DNA of 49,154 bases from Acrasis kona (taxonomy: Eukaryota > Heterolobosea > Eutetramitea > Acrasida > Acrasidae). Under the pieces are notes generated by a model. That model saw only the letters and a program-made list of their open reading frames with translations. It was not told where the DNA came from and ran no database searches. A program made the translations under genes and the position numbers. Each line of letters begins with the position of its first letter. Positions within the stretch are counted from its first letter, which is position 1. This document shows, in pieces, positions 22,293 to 32,382 of the stretch. The DNA is taken from assembly GCA_026419775.2 (NCBI GenBank), contig JAOPGA020001582.1, positions 1 to 49,154 of the forward strand. The letters are read 5' to 3'.

Positions 22293-22900
22293 CCTTGTTC
22301 AGTTTCAAAGTCTCTTGAAGTTCTATTTGATAATAGGAATGTGTATAATAAAGATGAGTTTGCCACTATAATTCAAAAAGTGGTTGGTCACAAGAGTCGA
22401 GGGTACTTGGAATATCTCAGCGATATTTTGCTGCAGGGTGCTAATGCTGCAACCAAGGATAAAGAGGCTATTTGGAAGCTTGCTACTATTGGGGATAAGC
22501 GACAAGAAATCACTGGCACTCAGTCATTTATATCTTTTATTCAAGACAATTTGAACAATTCGCGATAATGTTGGGTGCGATTGATTCACCAAACATGCTC
22601 CACAAGTGGTCTTGCTTCTGCCACATTGTCTCAATCTAAAAGCGCTGTCTTGGTGGTCTTAGAAATAGCATCACCTCTTGTAGGAATGTTGGCTTTCTTA
22701 TTAATGGAGCAAAGTACTACACTGTCGTCTCTTCTCTACATCCACCCCTGAGCCTAATTGTACTTCAGCTGCTATTTTTATACCAAGTAGAAGCAAAAGT
22801 GACGAAATGAAACAAAATTTCGAATGAAGGTCTTTCAATCGGCTCTAAGCAAATGGGTTCCGGAAGACAAGTATAAATTTAAAAATAAAGTTCGTGTTTA
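22293..22900 (+). pseudogene. Decayed gene of unknown family
   Basis: Coding-like segments appear in successive frames. The first runs from about 22293 to a TAA at 22566-22568 (SLEVLFDNRNVYNKDEF..., about 90 residues, no start codon). The next reads SGLASATLSQSKSAVLVVLE (22610-22740), then EPNCTSAAIFIPSRSKSDEM (about 22750-22825), then MKVFQSALSKWVPEDKYKF (about 22826-22880). Each is interrupted by a stop or shift and none has a start. I do not recognise the family. It could also be a gene damaged by local sequence errors. Confidence 0.5.
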
Positions 22901-22967
22901 AGTTTTAATTTATTCATCACCTAATCAAAGTTAATTGAACATTCAAACGGAAATATTCGTAGAAGAC

Positions 22968-23960
22968 ATGTCGGAAGTTATACACGACATTTCGACCTTC
23001 CTGAGTAAGTACAGTAATAGTTTCCTGGAGGAGTTCTTCGTGAAGAATGGGAGAGCACCTGACAGAATGACATCAGAACTAACTTTTTTGGTTAGTGGCA
23101 GGATCTTCATTCCATGCCTTATGCTACCTTGTAGTGTCTCCTCTCTTTAGCAGAATATTGTTCAAGTCATACAACACAATACACAAAGGGGCTGTCTCTA
23201 AAATGAAGAAGCAGGGAGTTGATGGATTGGGACTCAAGGATTGTTTCTAACGTCCATGCTATATTCGTCTCAGTCATGGCAATTTACACATTGTTCTTTG
23301 AAGAAAAAACATTCTCTTTGACAAGTTCTACAAGAGTAACAAATGCGACGATGATGATTTCGGCAGGTAAGCATTATAATTAAAATCGTTATAACAGACA
23401 AAGGATACTTTCTGTATGATATTATTATTGTGTTAATGTACTTTAGAAATGATCTTGGGATGATTGCTCACCACTTGTTGGGCTTCGGAGGATGGATCCT
23501 TGTATGTTCTTATGATTTGGGCGTTTACATTGGAATGATCTTCTTGTTGACGGAAATATCCACCCCCTTTGTTAATGGACGTCACTTCCTGTCTACAATG
23601 AACATGCGCACCTCCATGCTGTACAAAGTAAATGGAATATTAATGTGGGCCGTTTTCGGTGCTGTTAGAATGCCCATTGTTTTCATTCTACCCATCATTA
23701 ACTACTACTGGCTAGATCAGTATTTGAATGCACCAAAGATTATGTTCACATTCTGCAACACTTTGTATTTGGTGATAAGTTGTCTTAATGTGTTTTGGTT
23801 CTACAAAATCACAACAGGCATACTAAAAGTTTTGAGCGGAGAAGAGGAGAAGTTGGAAATGTTGAGAAACATGTTTAATGAGAAGAAGAAAATGTTAATG
23901 GACGCCATACATCATACAGTTAGGCAGAACAGGGAAAAGCTATTAAGATACAGAGATTGA
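22968..23960 (+). CDS. TLC-domain membrane protein (TLCD4/TMEM56-like), frame-disrupted
   Basis: From ATG 22968 a short polar N-terminus is followed by helices that match TLC proteins only if frame shifts twice: at the T6 run 23084-23089 and at GGG 23214-23216. Losing one base at each point would restore continuity. A normal 37-nt intron follows (23367-23403, GTAAGC..AAAG). The rest is intact: MDWDSRIVSNVHAIFVS, IAHHLLGFGGWILV, LLTEISTPFVNGRHF and KVNGILMWAVFGAVRM are clear matches to TLCD4-type proteins (paired His, SxPFVNxRxF). The C-terminal tail is charged. TLC proteins act in lipid synthesis, sensing or transport. It is either a young pseudogene or has two homopolymer errors in the assembly. 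Confidence 0.75.
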
Positions 23961-24063
23961 TAAAGTAGGTTAAGAGAATGTTTTATATATCTTGTAATCA
24001 CAATAAACATCAGTTGATCGATCATCTTTGTTTCAGGACGATATTGGCAACCCGTTAATTACC

Positions 24064-25182
24064 ATGTTGAACATTGTGGAGGTACTTTATTTGGTTGGAT
24101 ATTTGGCTTCTTTGATTGCTGGAGCATGGTGTGTTTCCGAAGGAGGAGACATACTTGGTGAGAAATATGACGCGACAATTATTGGTGGCTTTATTATATC
24201 GTGGTTGAACACAGCGCCAGAGACAATATTTTTTATTACAGCGTTGGAGTCAAACAGCCCAAGCTTCGCCGTGGGAGCAATTTCAGGTTCAGTTATCGTT
24301 GTTTGTACCGTCGCCGTTGGAAGTTGCGTATACATTGGGGCCAAAAGCCGTGAAACAGGAACCATACATCTCCAACCAGGTGTAAGAAGACAAGCTCACA
24401 TACTTGGAGGTTCCCTCATCGTAATAACAAGTGCCTTAATCTTTGGTTTCCAATACTGGATAGGAATTCTTGGTGTAACCTACTACGTTGGATTCTTGTG
24501 TTGGACAATATTCCACAGAACTGCATCGACTCCTTCAACAGCGATAGTACACAAGTCACCATCAGTAGAATCTCAAACGTCCATAGTCATTGAAGACGTT
24601 GCAAAAGAACACGAATCCGATGATGATGAAGAAGAACAACCAACATGGAAGGGAGTTGCCTATTTACTTGCTGGTGCCATTTTGATTTACTCTTGCAGTG
24701 AGCCTTTCATATCATCTGTTGTCAATATCGGAAAAGGAGTTGGTCTTTCTCCGGTTACTTTAGCATTCTTTTTCGCACCCATCGCTTCGGAGGCACCAGA
24801 AATTTTGGAAAGCATCTCTTTATCAAGAAAAGGAAAAACACAAAGCATCAATATTGCATTCAGTAACTTAGTGGGAGGTACTTTATCAAAAACAACTTTA
24901 TTGTTGGGTGTACGTTCTAATTTTTTGGTTTTTGGTCATTAACATTATAAGATTTTGTGCTTCTATGCTCAGAACAGAGGTTATACGTGGGTATCCCCAA
25001 CATATACAGTTAGCATGTCTCTAGTACTACTTTGTGCGCTATCGAGTGCAGCATTTGGATTTTCAGAGAAGCATTCCGCTGGTAGGGGTTTGATGCTTGC
25101 AGCACTATTCTTCTTTTGTGGAATCGTACAATGCTTACTTTCATATCACACAGGTGGAGAAGATGCAGTAACTATAAATTAA
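24064..25182 (+). CDS. CaCA-superfamily cation/Ca2+ antiporter
   Basis: Two exons joined across a 42-nt intron (24910-24951, GTACGT..AAG), about 358 residues from ATG 24064. The frame is open a little further upstream to a possible acceptor (TTTGTTTCAG), so a short extra exon is possible. Alpha-repeat 1 is GGFIISWLNTAPETIFFITAL...AVGAISGSVIVV and alpha-repeat 2 is FFFAPIASEAPEILESISL...SNLVGGTLSKTTLLLG; both have the Pro-Glu pair that binds cation in this superfamily. Between them lies an acidic cytosolic loop (ESDDDEEEQ). About ten hydrophobic helices. The exchanged ion (Na+, H+ or K+) is not determinable. The last 11 nt overlap the last codons of the convergent Thg1-like gene. Confidence 0.82.
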
Positions 25183-26089
25183 TATTTTTAATGTTTGATA
25201 TTTTCTTTTCAATACCTTTCGGTATACGGTTTTTATTACAGACAGCCGAAGGCCAAAATTGAGACAAGACTAGATCCGCAACTTGCTCCTCATTTAATCC
25301 TGAGATCTGTATTGTGCTGTTGGGCACTAACACTCTACGTGTGTAGCTGGTCAGTTTGCTTGGATCCTTCGGGTTGACACCCTCTGATGTAACCTGACTT
25401 TCTTTTATAAATGTACCTTTCCTGAACGCATCTGGTGTTTCATAGTATAGATGTCCAGATTTTTCTAATTCTCTGATTAGATTTGTGGCATTCTTCCCGT
25501 ATGCTTGGTCACCTAATCTTGATTGACCAAAAGCATTCAGACTGTTTCTAAAGCAGTCATGATACCTGAATGTAAAACAATTAAAAATATCTTTATTGGT
25601 TGGAGCTTTAAAAATCCGAGCGTCGAATGTTGGAGCTTCATAAGATAACTGCTCTGATAAGTGTGGTTGATCTCTTTCGACCAGGACTCGTAAGTATAAT
25701 CCGAATCTGGCGGTCATGGTGCTAGCATATGCGCTAATAATCTTTTGCACCTTTCCGTTAAAAGGGAGACCACCTTTTGTATTCTTATAGTACATGACAA
25801 ATGAAGCCTCGTCACTAAATGTATAAGCAGTCGTCCCACAGAACTCAGACAATACGTCGGCACTAGCCAAAACCATTGCTTCGTTGATATTCACGTCAAA
25901 TGGTTTCCTAAAAAACTTTGTGAACTTTGAAAAAGCACGTCCGTCACATCGAACAACAACGGGTGTACCATCCTCAACAATATGTGTTCCATGGTTTATT
26001 ATTTCAAGAGCTTTTGCTTGTTCGCATATTGCATGTATTTGTGCGTCGGAAGATCTTAGACTCTTTGTGATTGAGAAAAACCTCTTCAT
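25172..26089 (-). CDS. TLP: Thg1-like protein (3'-5' tRNA polymerase), probably mitochondrial
   Basis: 305 residues from ATG 26089. PVVVRCDGRAFSKFTK holds the first catalytic carboxylate and TAYTFSDEASFVMY the second; ARFGLYLRVLVERD and YHDCFRNSLNAFGQS follow. The DCFRNS segment is typical of bacterial/protist TLPs rather than canonical tRNA-His guanylyltransferase, which has HINNLYNT there. TLPs repair or edit 5' ends of tRNAs, and such mitochondrial tRNA editing is known in several amoebae. The N-terminus MKRFFSITKSLRSS is basic and hydroxylated, like a mitochondrial presequence. The start lies only 38 nt after the ISD11 stop. Confidence 0.88.
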   Translation of the reverse strand: MKRFFSITKSLRSSDAQIHAICEQAKALEIINHGTHIVEDGTPVVVRCDGRAFSKFTKFFRKPFDVNINEAMVLASADVLSEFCGTTAYTFSDEASFVMYYKNTKGGLPFNGKVQKIISAYASTMTARFGLYLRVLVERDQPHLSEQLSYEAPTFDARIFKAPTNKDIFNCFTFRYHDCFRNSLNAFGQSRLGDQAYGKNATNLIRELEKSGHLYYETPDAFRKGTFIKESQVTSEGVNPKDPSKLTSYTRRVLVPNSTIQISGLNEEQVADLVLSQFWPSAVCNKNRIPKGIEKKISNIKNINL

Positions 26090-26127
26090 TTTATTGTTTA
26101 AAAAGATTACAATACACACAAAGTTTT

Positions 26128-26507
26128 TCAATGTTCATCATCCTCTTCGTTTGTTCTGCTACCGACACTCATCTCATCCTTTTTCCTTATATCATCAGAA
26201 ACTCTAGGATCCATAAAACTCATTTTTTGTGCGTACATTTGATTTATTGTGGATTGCCTCCGCATGAGTTGTAATTGATCTAAACCATATTGATAGTTTT
26301 TCTCTACAGCTTTACCATCTGTGTCATTTTGGTTATTTCTAAAGTCCTCTTTTGTTATCCTGACCGCATATTCTCTAAAATTATAATCTGCAAATTTGTT
26401 TCCTGCCTGACAGATTAGCCTTGTTATTCATGCGTACGTACCTTGAGTAAATTGCGGTAAAGCATCAAGACCTGCGATTTATCTATAGCACCTTGCACTC
26501 GGCTCAT
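26128..26507 (-). CDS. LYRM4: ISD11 / LYRM4, LYR-motif subunit of the Fe-S cluster desulfurase
   Basis: Two exons, 26507-26442 and 26406-26128, around a 35-nt GTACGT..CAG intron; 114 residues. Exon 1 ends LMLYRNLLK, with the LYR motif, and exon 2 continues AGNKFADYNFREYAVRITKEDFR, matching ISD11's signature spacing (LYR...F..YN.R.YA.R...D.FR). LQLMRRQSTINQMY matches its third helix. A 25-residue acidic extension follows. ISD11 binds acyl-ACP and stabilises the NFS1 cysteine desulfurase in the mitochondrial matrix. Confidence 0.92.
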
Positions 26508-26579
26508 TGTCGCTTGTATTTTTGAAGTGGAATTTCTCCGGTTGCAAAACAAAACATACAAACTTCCTTCACTCACATT

Positions 26580-26672
26580 ATGGCTGGTCAGAGGAGGAGT
26601 TTAAAAGATAAGAAACAAATTATTACATCAGTGCGAATCTTCAACAGTGCAGCTGGATACAAGAACCAATAA
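26580..26672 (+). CDS. Candidate 30-residue microprotein
   Basis: ATG at 26580 opens MAGQRRSLKDKKQIITSVRI and closes with TAA at 26670-26672. It lies between two minus-strand genes, ISD11 and the GRP170-like gene, in a 240-base gap that should hold their UTRs. It is basic with no membrane segment. It may be chance; no homolog is recognised. Confidence 0.2.
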   Translation: MAGQRRSLKDKKQIITSVRIFNSAAGYKNQ

Positions 26673-26746
26673 TTATAAACATTAGAAGACTTGTGTGAAG
26701 GATGTTGGAAAACTTAATTTTTTATCGCACGGTAAGTACCGCTAAA

Positions 26747-29057
26747 TTAACGTTTATTTCTTAAAAACAAGTCTTGCAGATTTCTACATCTCTTTTGAAT
26801 ATCATCAATCATCACTTTCGGAACACATTTAACCTTACTCCTCTTGATTAGTCCGTTCAGAGCAATCTTGGTGCGATCTATTCGTTGGCTGGCTTCTTTG
26901 GACAAACTTTTAAAAACTTTTCTACAATAACCAACTACCTCTTGGAAGGCTGTATTATTATCCTCACCATCCGTCAAAAGACCAAACACATCATCCAACT
27001 GGCTAATCTTCTCGTCAACCTACGTCAATGATTAGGTCATGAAGAAATAAAAAGTTTACTTTATTCAATAATTCATTTGCTGTAATTGTGTGATTATCAC
27101 TAATGCTGTTGTACCAATCCAGTGCACCATTTAAAATTTTATTGTAGCGGTCATCTAGCATGAATGTTTAATTTGAAAATTAATTATGCGGGTTACATTG
27201 TTCCTTGAACTGCGGCTCTGTTTCAATGCTTTCTTTCAATGAATATATTTTGTTCTCTAATACATTGTTTTGATGTGCTACTAATTTTCTTATTTGTTCG
27301 TTTGCTTCAATGTTCCTCACATGCTGTCTGCCCTCCCTTAGTGAATTGGCATCCAAAGGCTTAACGTCTCCAATGTAGTTTACTATTCTTTTTAAAGTAG
27401 TAGATGTTGTTTTCCCATTCTATAATTATGTTTTAAAAAGAAGAAACAAAAACATACCAATGATGTGACTGCTTGTATTTGTTCGATGCTTGGAATTCCG
27501 TCGGAACTAAAGACCAGTTTAAATGAGGTCCGCATCCATTGCTTTTTTAAAGAATCGGATATGACTGGTTGGTATTTGAGAATGTGTCTTCCGTCTTGAT
27601 GGGCTATGATGATTCCGTCCTTTTCAAAGTGTTAATGATTTTAAGACTGAAACGTACTAATGCTGGCGCATCGAATGTATAACTTAATTGTGCTCCAACT
27701 AGTTGGCTTCCGACATTAATTTCTTTTCTTCCGGAGATGATTTTTAATTTCAAAGGATAAATGTCTTTCACAACTGGGTTGACTCTTCTAGATCCTATTA
27801 ACTTGCTATTATATAGTGCAGCTCCAAGTGCTATGGTTTCATCTCCATTTAGGGTGAAACTTAGTTCCAACTTGTGACCTGACACGAAGTGAGTGAACTT
27901 GAAAGTATGTCATACCTAGTGCAGATCTTAATAATTCTTGAACGAATGGTATTCTGGAAGAACCACCAATTACTTCCAGTGAATGTAACTTAGAACCTTG
28001 TAGCTGCTTTTTAACAAATGATTCCAACTTTTGGGATAACTCAGAACATAAAATAATCAACTTCCCTCTTGTTAATGTGTATCTTTTATCGGCCGATCCA
28101 TGCAAATCTTCTATTGATATGATGGTTTCGTGATTAGCAGAGAGAACTTCCTTTGCTTTTCTTGATTGAACTAAAAGTCTGGCCATCACCTTTGGATCAG
28201 TATCAATGTCAATTTTAAGCTCGGAGGCAATGTATTTAGCAATTGCAGAATCAATGTCTGCTCCTCCGAGGCTTTCATCTGCTTCTGAGGATAATATGTA
28301 TATTTTTGAGTTTGGTTCGAAAGTGACAATGAACAATTTGGTGGACGTTGCACCCATATCAAAGAACGCAACAGTTCGTGCTGATGTAAACCTTTTGGCA
28401 TTTTGGTATTGGACGGCTGCAAGATGATGCTCGTGCACAAGTGAGACTTTACTTGTCAGACCAAGTAGTCTTGTGGCGTCAAGGATGGCACTTCGCTTCT
28501 CAATCGAATACCATACGGGTATCTAAATCAATCTAAGACCAATGACCGAAAGTACTTACTGCAATGGTTATAGCTTTTATTGTATATAAGGGGTCAATGC
28601 TAGCCATTCTAATACTCTCCGATATGATGGCCGAAGTTAATTCTTCTGGAGCAAGGATATTGCTGCAAGATGATCCTAAACACACATTGTATGACTTTCT
28701 GACTGTATTGGAGTTGATAAATGGAAGAGAGTTGAGTGCAGATAATCTCTTTCGAACATTGTTTTGATTGCTCTGCTCGCCAAGAAGATAATGCCAATAC
28801 CTGAAAGTTGTTTCAGGATTTCTAGAGTATAGTTGAGCTGCAGGATCACCGATATACCTCTCAACATCGCTTTTGTATGATATTATCGTCGCAGTCTTTC
28901 GTTTGCTCTGTTCATTTAAAACAATATCAATCTTCTCTGAAGTCATTGCTGATACTTTGAACCAATCACTTCCTAAATCAATTCCAATAACTATATCCTT
29001 GGAAAAGCAGGTGGTTGCCAGCAACACCAGGCACAACAAAATTCGTGTCCAAACCAT
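26747..29057 (-). CDS. GRP170/HYOU1-like ER Hsp70-family chaperone, short form
   Basis: Seven exons: 29057-28560, 28522-27916, 27878-27658, 27619-27458, 27419-27197, 27154-27060 and 27019-26747. Introns are 37, 37, 38, 38, 42 and 40 nt and all phases agree; 692 residues. A signal peptide (MVWTRILLCLVLLATTCFS) leads into KDIVIGIDLGSDWFKV (phosphate 1). TVAFFDMGATSTKLFIV is the phosphate-2 loop, with degenerate DMGAT for DLGGGT, and LEVIGGSSRIPFVQELLRSALG the adenosine motif. The short substrate-binding part and helical C-terminus resemble GRP170/Lhs1. Family members are usually 850-1000 residues and act as BiP nucleotide-exchange factors. No KDEL-type retention signal is present (ends LFLRNKR). 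Confidence 0.85.
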
Positions 29058-29572
29058 AGTCTTACAATATAATTATAATAATATTTTTAAAATTGTAAGG
29101 TGATATTCAACAATACTGAAAGGTTCTTAATTAGCAACTGATATCCTAAAGCTGATCATTTTCTTCTTCAAAGTTGTTTTAACATGTAAATGACATCATT
29201 TGGTAAGTACGACAATATTCTTTGATCTGTTATACTAATATATAATCTCGTCCTCAAATCTTCATTTTTTGCTAGAAACCTGCTTCTATAGTGCATTATG
29301 GTTAATCTGAACCAATTTCCTAAAAAAATGGATATAGAGACATGAAAAATCGGACAGATTATAATGTAATTGTTATGTTTTTTTATCTGCTGCGAAATCT
29401 TCGAATAACTGATGGAAACAATTTAATGCATTCTTTCATGTGTTTTTTAGTTCAACAACATATCAAAACATAGCCTTAAACAGATCGTGATTATTTTTCT
29501 TTTTTAATTTTGTAATAGGGCTGGCTATTTTTATTCGTCAACTAAAGACTTGTTAACACAAAGTATCCGAAC
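29058..29572. other. Divergent intergenic region
   Basis: 515 AT-rich bases between the GRP170-like start and eIF1A. Only scattered stop-rich short ORFs were seen, and no repeat or RNA gene was recognised. Confidence 0.4.
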
Positions 29573-29983
29573 ATGGGCACAGGGAACAAAGGAGGCAAAA
29601 CCCGCAAGAGGGGAAAGAATAGCACCGAGGGAGCTTTCAAGAGAGAATTAGTTCTCAAGGAAGAAGGACAGGAATACGGCGTTGTCACAAAAATGTTAGG
29701 TAACGGAAGGTTAGAAGCATTCTGCTACGACGGGAAGACACGTCAAGCCCATATTCGTGGAAACATGAGAAAGAAGGTATGGGTCAATCAAAGTGACACC
29801 ATCCTAATCAGTTTGCGTGATTATCAAGACGACAAAGCAGACGTAATACACAAATACAATCCTGATGAGGCACGTCAGCTAAAGAAGATGGGAGAACTTC
29901 CCGACTCCGCTCAAATTACAGAGAACACTGAGGAAGGAGAGGAAGAAGAGGACGATCTTGCCATTGTCTTCGAGGACATCTAA
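29573..29983 (+). CDS. EIF1A: Translation initiation factor eIF1A
   Basis: 136 residues, single exon. It has the basic N-terminal tail ([13 protein letters not shown]), the OB-fold core ([60 protein letters not shown]) and the acidic C-terminal tail ending DLAIVFEDI. All are diagnostic of eIF1A, which promotes scanning and start-codon selection on the 40S subunit. Length is close to the usual 140-150 residues. Confidence 0.97.
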   Translation: MGTGNKGGKTRKRGKNSTEGAFKRELVLKEEGQEYGVVTKMLGNGRLEAFCYDGKTRQAHIRGNMRKKVWVNQSDTILISLRDYQDDKADVIHKYNPDEARQLKKMGELPDSAQITENTEEGEEEEDDLAIVFEDI

Positions 29984-30290
29984 AGCATCTAAAAATCTTG
30001 AAATAGTGTAACAAATTGTGATCCAACAAAACGCTTGATAAATGTCGCTAATTATTAAGTCTTCATGTTAAGTACATATCACTTTTTTGTGTAGGATAGA
30101 GCAAATTTAAGTTCTAGTCATGTTGTTATGCTGCACTTCTCGCATTTGGTTTAGTGGATTGTAAGTGATCAAAATGTCAAGCTTTGACAAGTTTTGATGT
30201 GTCATCATTTCGATTACTCATGGCTTTTATGGATAACAAACTTTAGAATCCATACAAAATAAAGTACAATCATCCTCCCTGTTAAGTGTA
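29984..30290. other. Intergenic region, nothing recognised
   Basis: 307 AT-rich bases between two plus-strand genes. It holds the eIF1A 3' end and the BTB gene promoter; no repeats or RNA genes were seen. Confidence 0.4.
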
Positions 30291-32291
30291 ATGCCAGCGA
30301 TCGAAGAGTTTTGCGCAGATTGCTGTATATCTTTTCAAGACTCTGATAGAGTAATAAAAGTTCATCAGTTCCTACTCAAAGACCTAAGCTACTTTCAAAA
30401 CAAAACGAGTATTCGCATTGAAGATTGCTCAGAGGAGATTGTCACTGCACTTCTCAAGTCATTGTATGTTGGAAGAATTACTCTAAACAGGACCTGTGAT
30501 TTTAAAGACCTTATTTTGATTGCAAGAACTATGCACAAACTTGGCTTTAGTGACAATGCACCTACACTGGATGTCAGTGTTGAGAGTTTGGACAACATTT
30601 CCTGGATGTTGGATGAGGTAGATGATATAACTAAGAAGGTTTGTCGGTGTTTTCTAGAGAAGAATCGAGACAGGGTTTCGGAACATCTTTCAACAACTAG
30701 TAAAGTTGCCGAGTTCGCTACAATTTTACAGAAGATTACCAATACTAGCGTCGGATTGGATTATACTCTAAGACTAGTTCGTGAATGGGTTTACTATAAT
30801 GTAAGTGTCCGTCAGCAACACCTGTTATCCTTGGTCGATGTTGTTCTTGGGTTCAACCAAAACTTTGTAGAAAAGGAACAAGAAACAGAAAGATCCGAGA
30901 AGGATGTGCAGAAACAGGAAGAGGTTACAACATCCATAATCGAAACAAAAGGCCAGAGTACTCAAGAAGATTTAGTGGAGCAACCTAAAGATGTTTCTGG
31001 ACCAAAACAACCTGACTCCTTGGTACAAACAAATCATGTTGTTGAACGAAATGAAGACCTATATAAAGTGATTCATGATTTAATCAATGATACTTTACAT
31101 GCCACAGCAAAAAGATTTGAGGATTCTCATCTACGTTCTGATGGCGTCCCAACCCCAAAAACCGATTCTGAACATTCCCACAAAGAGGTACCTGCACCAA
31201 CAACAATAACACAAGATCAAGTGACCGTAGAACAAGCAAATCAAACTTTACTGAACAATACGCAACCTAAAGACCACGATAAAACAATTACATCTCACAA
31301 TAATCAAGCTCCCAATCAAGAAGTACCACCAACGAAACAAGATGCGAATGAAACACCACCACGTCCACCACAACCAAGAAAACTTCAACTTGAGTCAACA
31401 CCAATCCAGCAGGAACAACCTAAACCTGATCTAGTCCAAGTCGAAGTGATTTGTGTGACATTAACAGTATCTAACGAAGGCACCATCAACGTGGAGTTAG
31501 GTACTCGTCCAACATTAAAAAGAAAAAAATCAGTCCTCAATAACGGATTCCTCTTGAAAGAGTTTGCAACCAAACTAAACGATATAAAACAATTAAAAAA
31601 GGTCCAAAAAGAACAAGAGAACAAAAAGAAGGAGTTGGTAAGAGAAGTACGCAAACAAGCACTTTTAGCAGCATCATTGAGAATTTCCAGCAACATTAAC
31701 GTGGAGATGAACAAACCAAAGACCAACATCAAATCAGAATTAGTCAGAAGAAAATCAATCAAGAACATGGCGCCATTTTTGACATCAACTGATGCCACGT
31801 GCTATGACTCTGGACCTGATTTGAAACACTTCAGCGAACAACTCACTCCCGACACCGATTATTATTTACATTTCTTCGCCAATAGAAATTTGTTACTTAC
31901 ATGTGACCTGGAAACCAAAACTGCTCGCTTAGAAGAGAAGAGCATGGACTTTAGAACACAATGTTGGAAATTAGGATTGGATGGTTACTTGACGTCAAGA
32001 TGCGATCCTGACTTGGTACTTCAAGTGCGTAACGGAGCCGTCGGAGTGGGTCCCCGAATTAAAAATGACGCTGTGACTGATGCTGATGACATTATCAACC
32101 AAGTATTTGATGTGGTCTTCTGTGGCGGTAAGCAAGCGCAAGCAAAATACTTGTGCTTGAAGAGTAATAACAAAATGATCCTAGGGAATAGCTTGAGGGA
32201 TCAGAAAAAGTTGGTTTTGCATGTCTTGAATGGTGAAATGGCCAAGCGTAACAGGTGGGCATTGACTGAAGAGCAGGTTGAATCCTTGTAA
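30291..32291 (+). CDS. BTB-domain protein with C-terminal beta-trefoil-like region
   Basis: 666 residues, single exon. Residues 1-75 fit a BTB fold (VIKVHQFLLKDLSYFQ...EEIVTALLKSLYVGRITL), followed by a helical BACK-like part to about 200. A long polar Pro/Thr/Gln/Glu linker (200-380) separates this from a basic coiled coil (about 430-475, KQLKKVQKEQENKKKELVRE). The C-terminal 140 residues (TQCWKLGLDGYLTSRCDPDL, KYLCLKSNNKMILGN) have the QxW-like spacing of ricin-type beta-trefoils, a weak match. BTB proteins often serve as cullin-3 adaptors, but that role is only a possibility here. Not assigned to a named family. Confidence 0.7.
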   Translation: MPAIEEFCADCCISFQDSDRVIKVHQFLLKDLSYFQNKTSIRIEDCSEEIVTALLKSLYVGRITLNRTCDFKDLILIARTMHKLGFSDNAPTLDVSVESLDNISWMLDEVDDITKKVCRCFLEKNRDRVSEHLSTTSKVAEFATILQKITNTSVGLDYTLRLVREWVYYNVSVRQQHLLSLVDVVLGFNQNFVEKEQETERSEKDVQKQEEVTTSIIETKGQSTQEDLVEQPKDVSGPKQPDSLVQTNHVVERNEDLYKVIHDLINDTLHATAKRFEDSHLRSDGVPTPKTDSEHSHKEVPAPTTITQDQVTVEQANQTLLNNTQPKDHDKTITSHNNQAPNQEVPPTKQDANETPPRPPQPRKLQLESTPIQQEQPKPDLVQVEVICVTLTVSNEGTINVELGTRPTLKRKKSVLNNGFLLKEFATKLNDIKQLKKVQKEQENKKKELVREVRKQALLAASLRISSNINVEMNKPKTNIKSELVRRKSIKNMAPFLTSTDATCYDSGPDLKHFSEQLTPDTDYYLHFFANRNLLLTCDLETKTARLEEKSMDFRTQCWKLGLDGYLTSRCDPDLVLQVRNGAVGVGPRIKNDAVTDADDIINQVFDVVFCGGKQAQAKYLCLKSNNKMILGNSLRDQKKLVLHVLNGEMAKRNRWALTEEQVESL

Positions 32292-32382
32292 TATAAATTA
32301 TATTTTTGTTTTTGTAAAAAAGGAACTTCCGTCAACCTTATATTCAAAATTAATTTTGTAGTTCCGTCATAGTTATTCAAAC

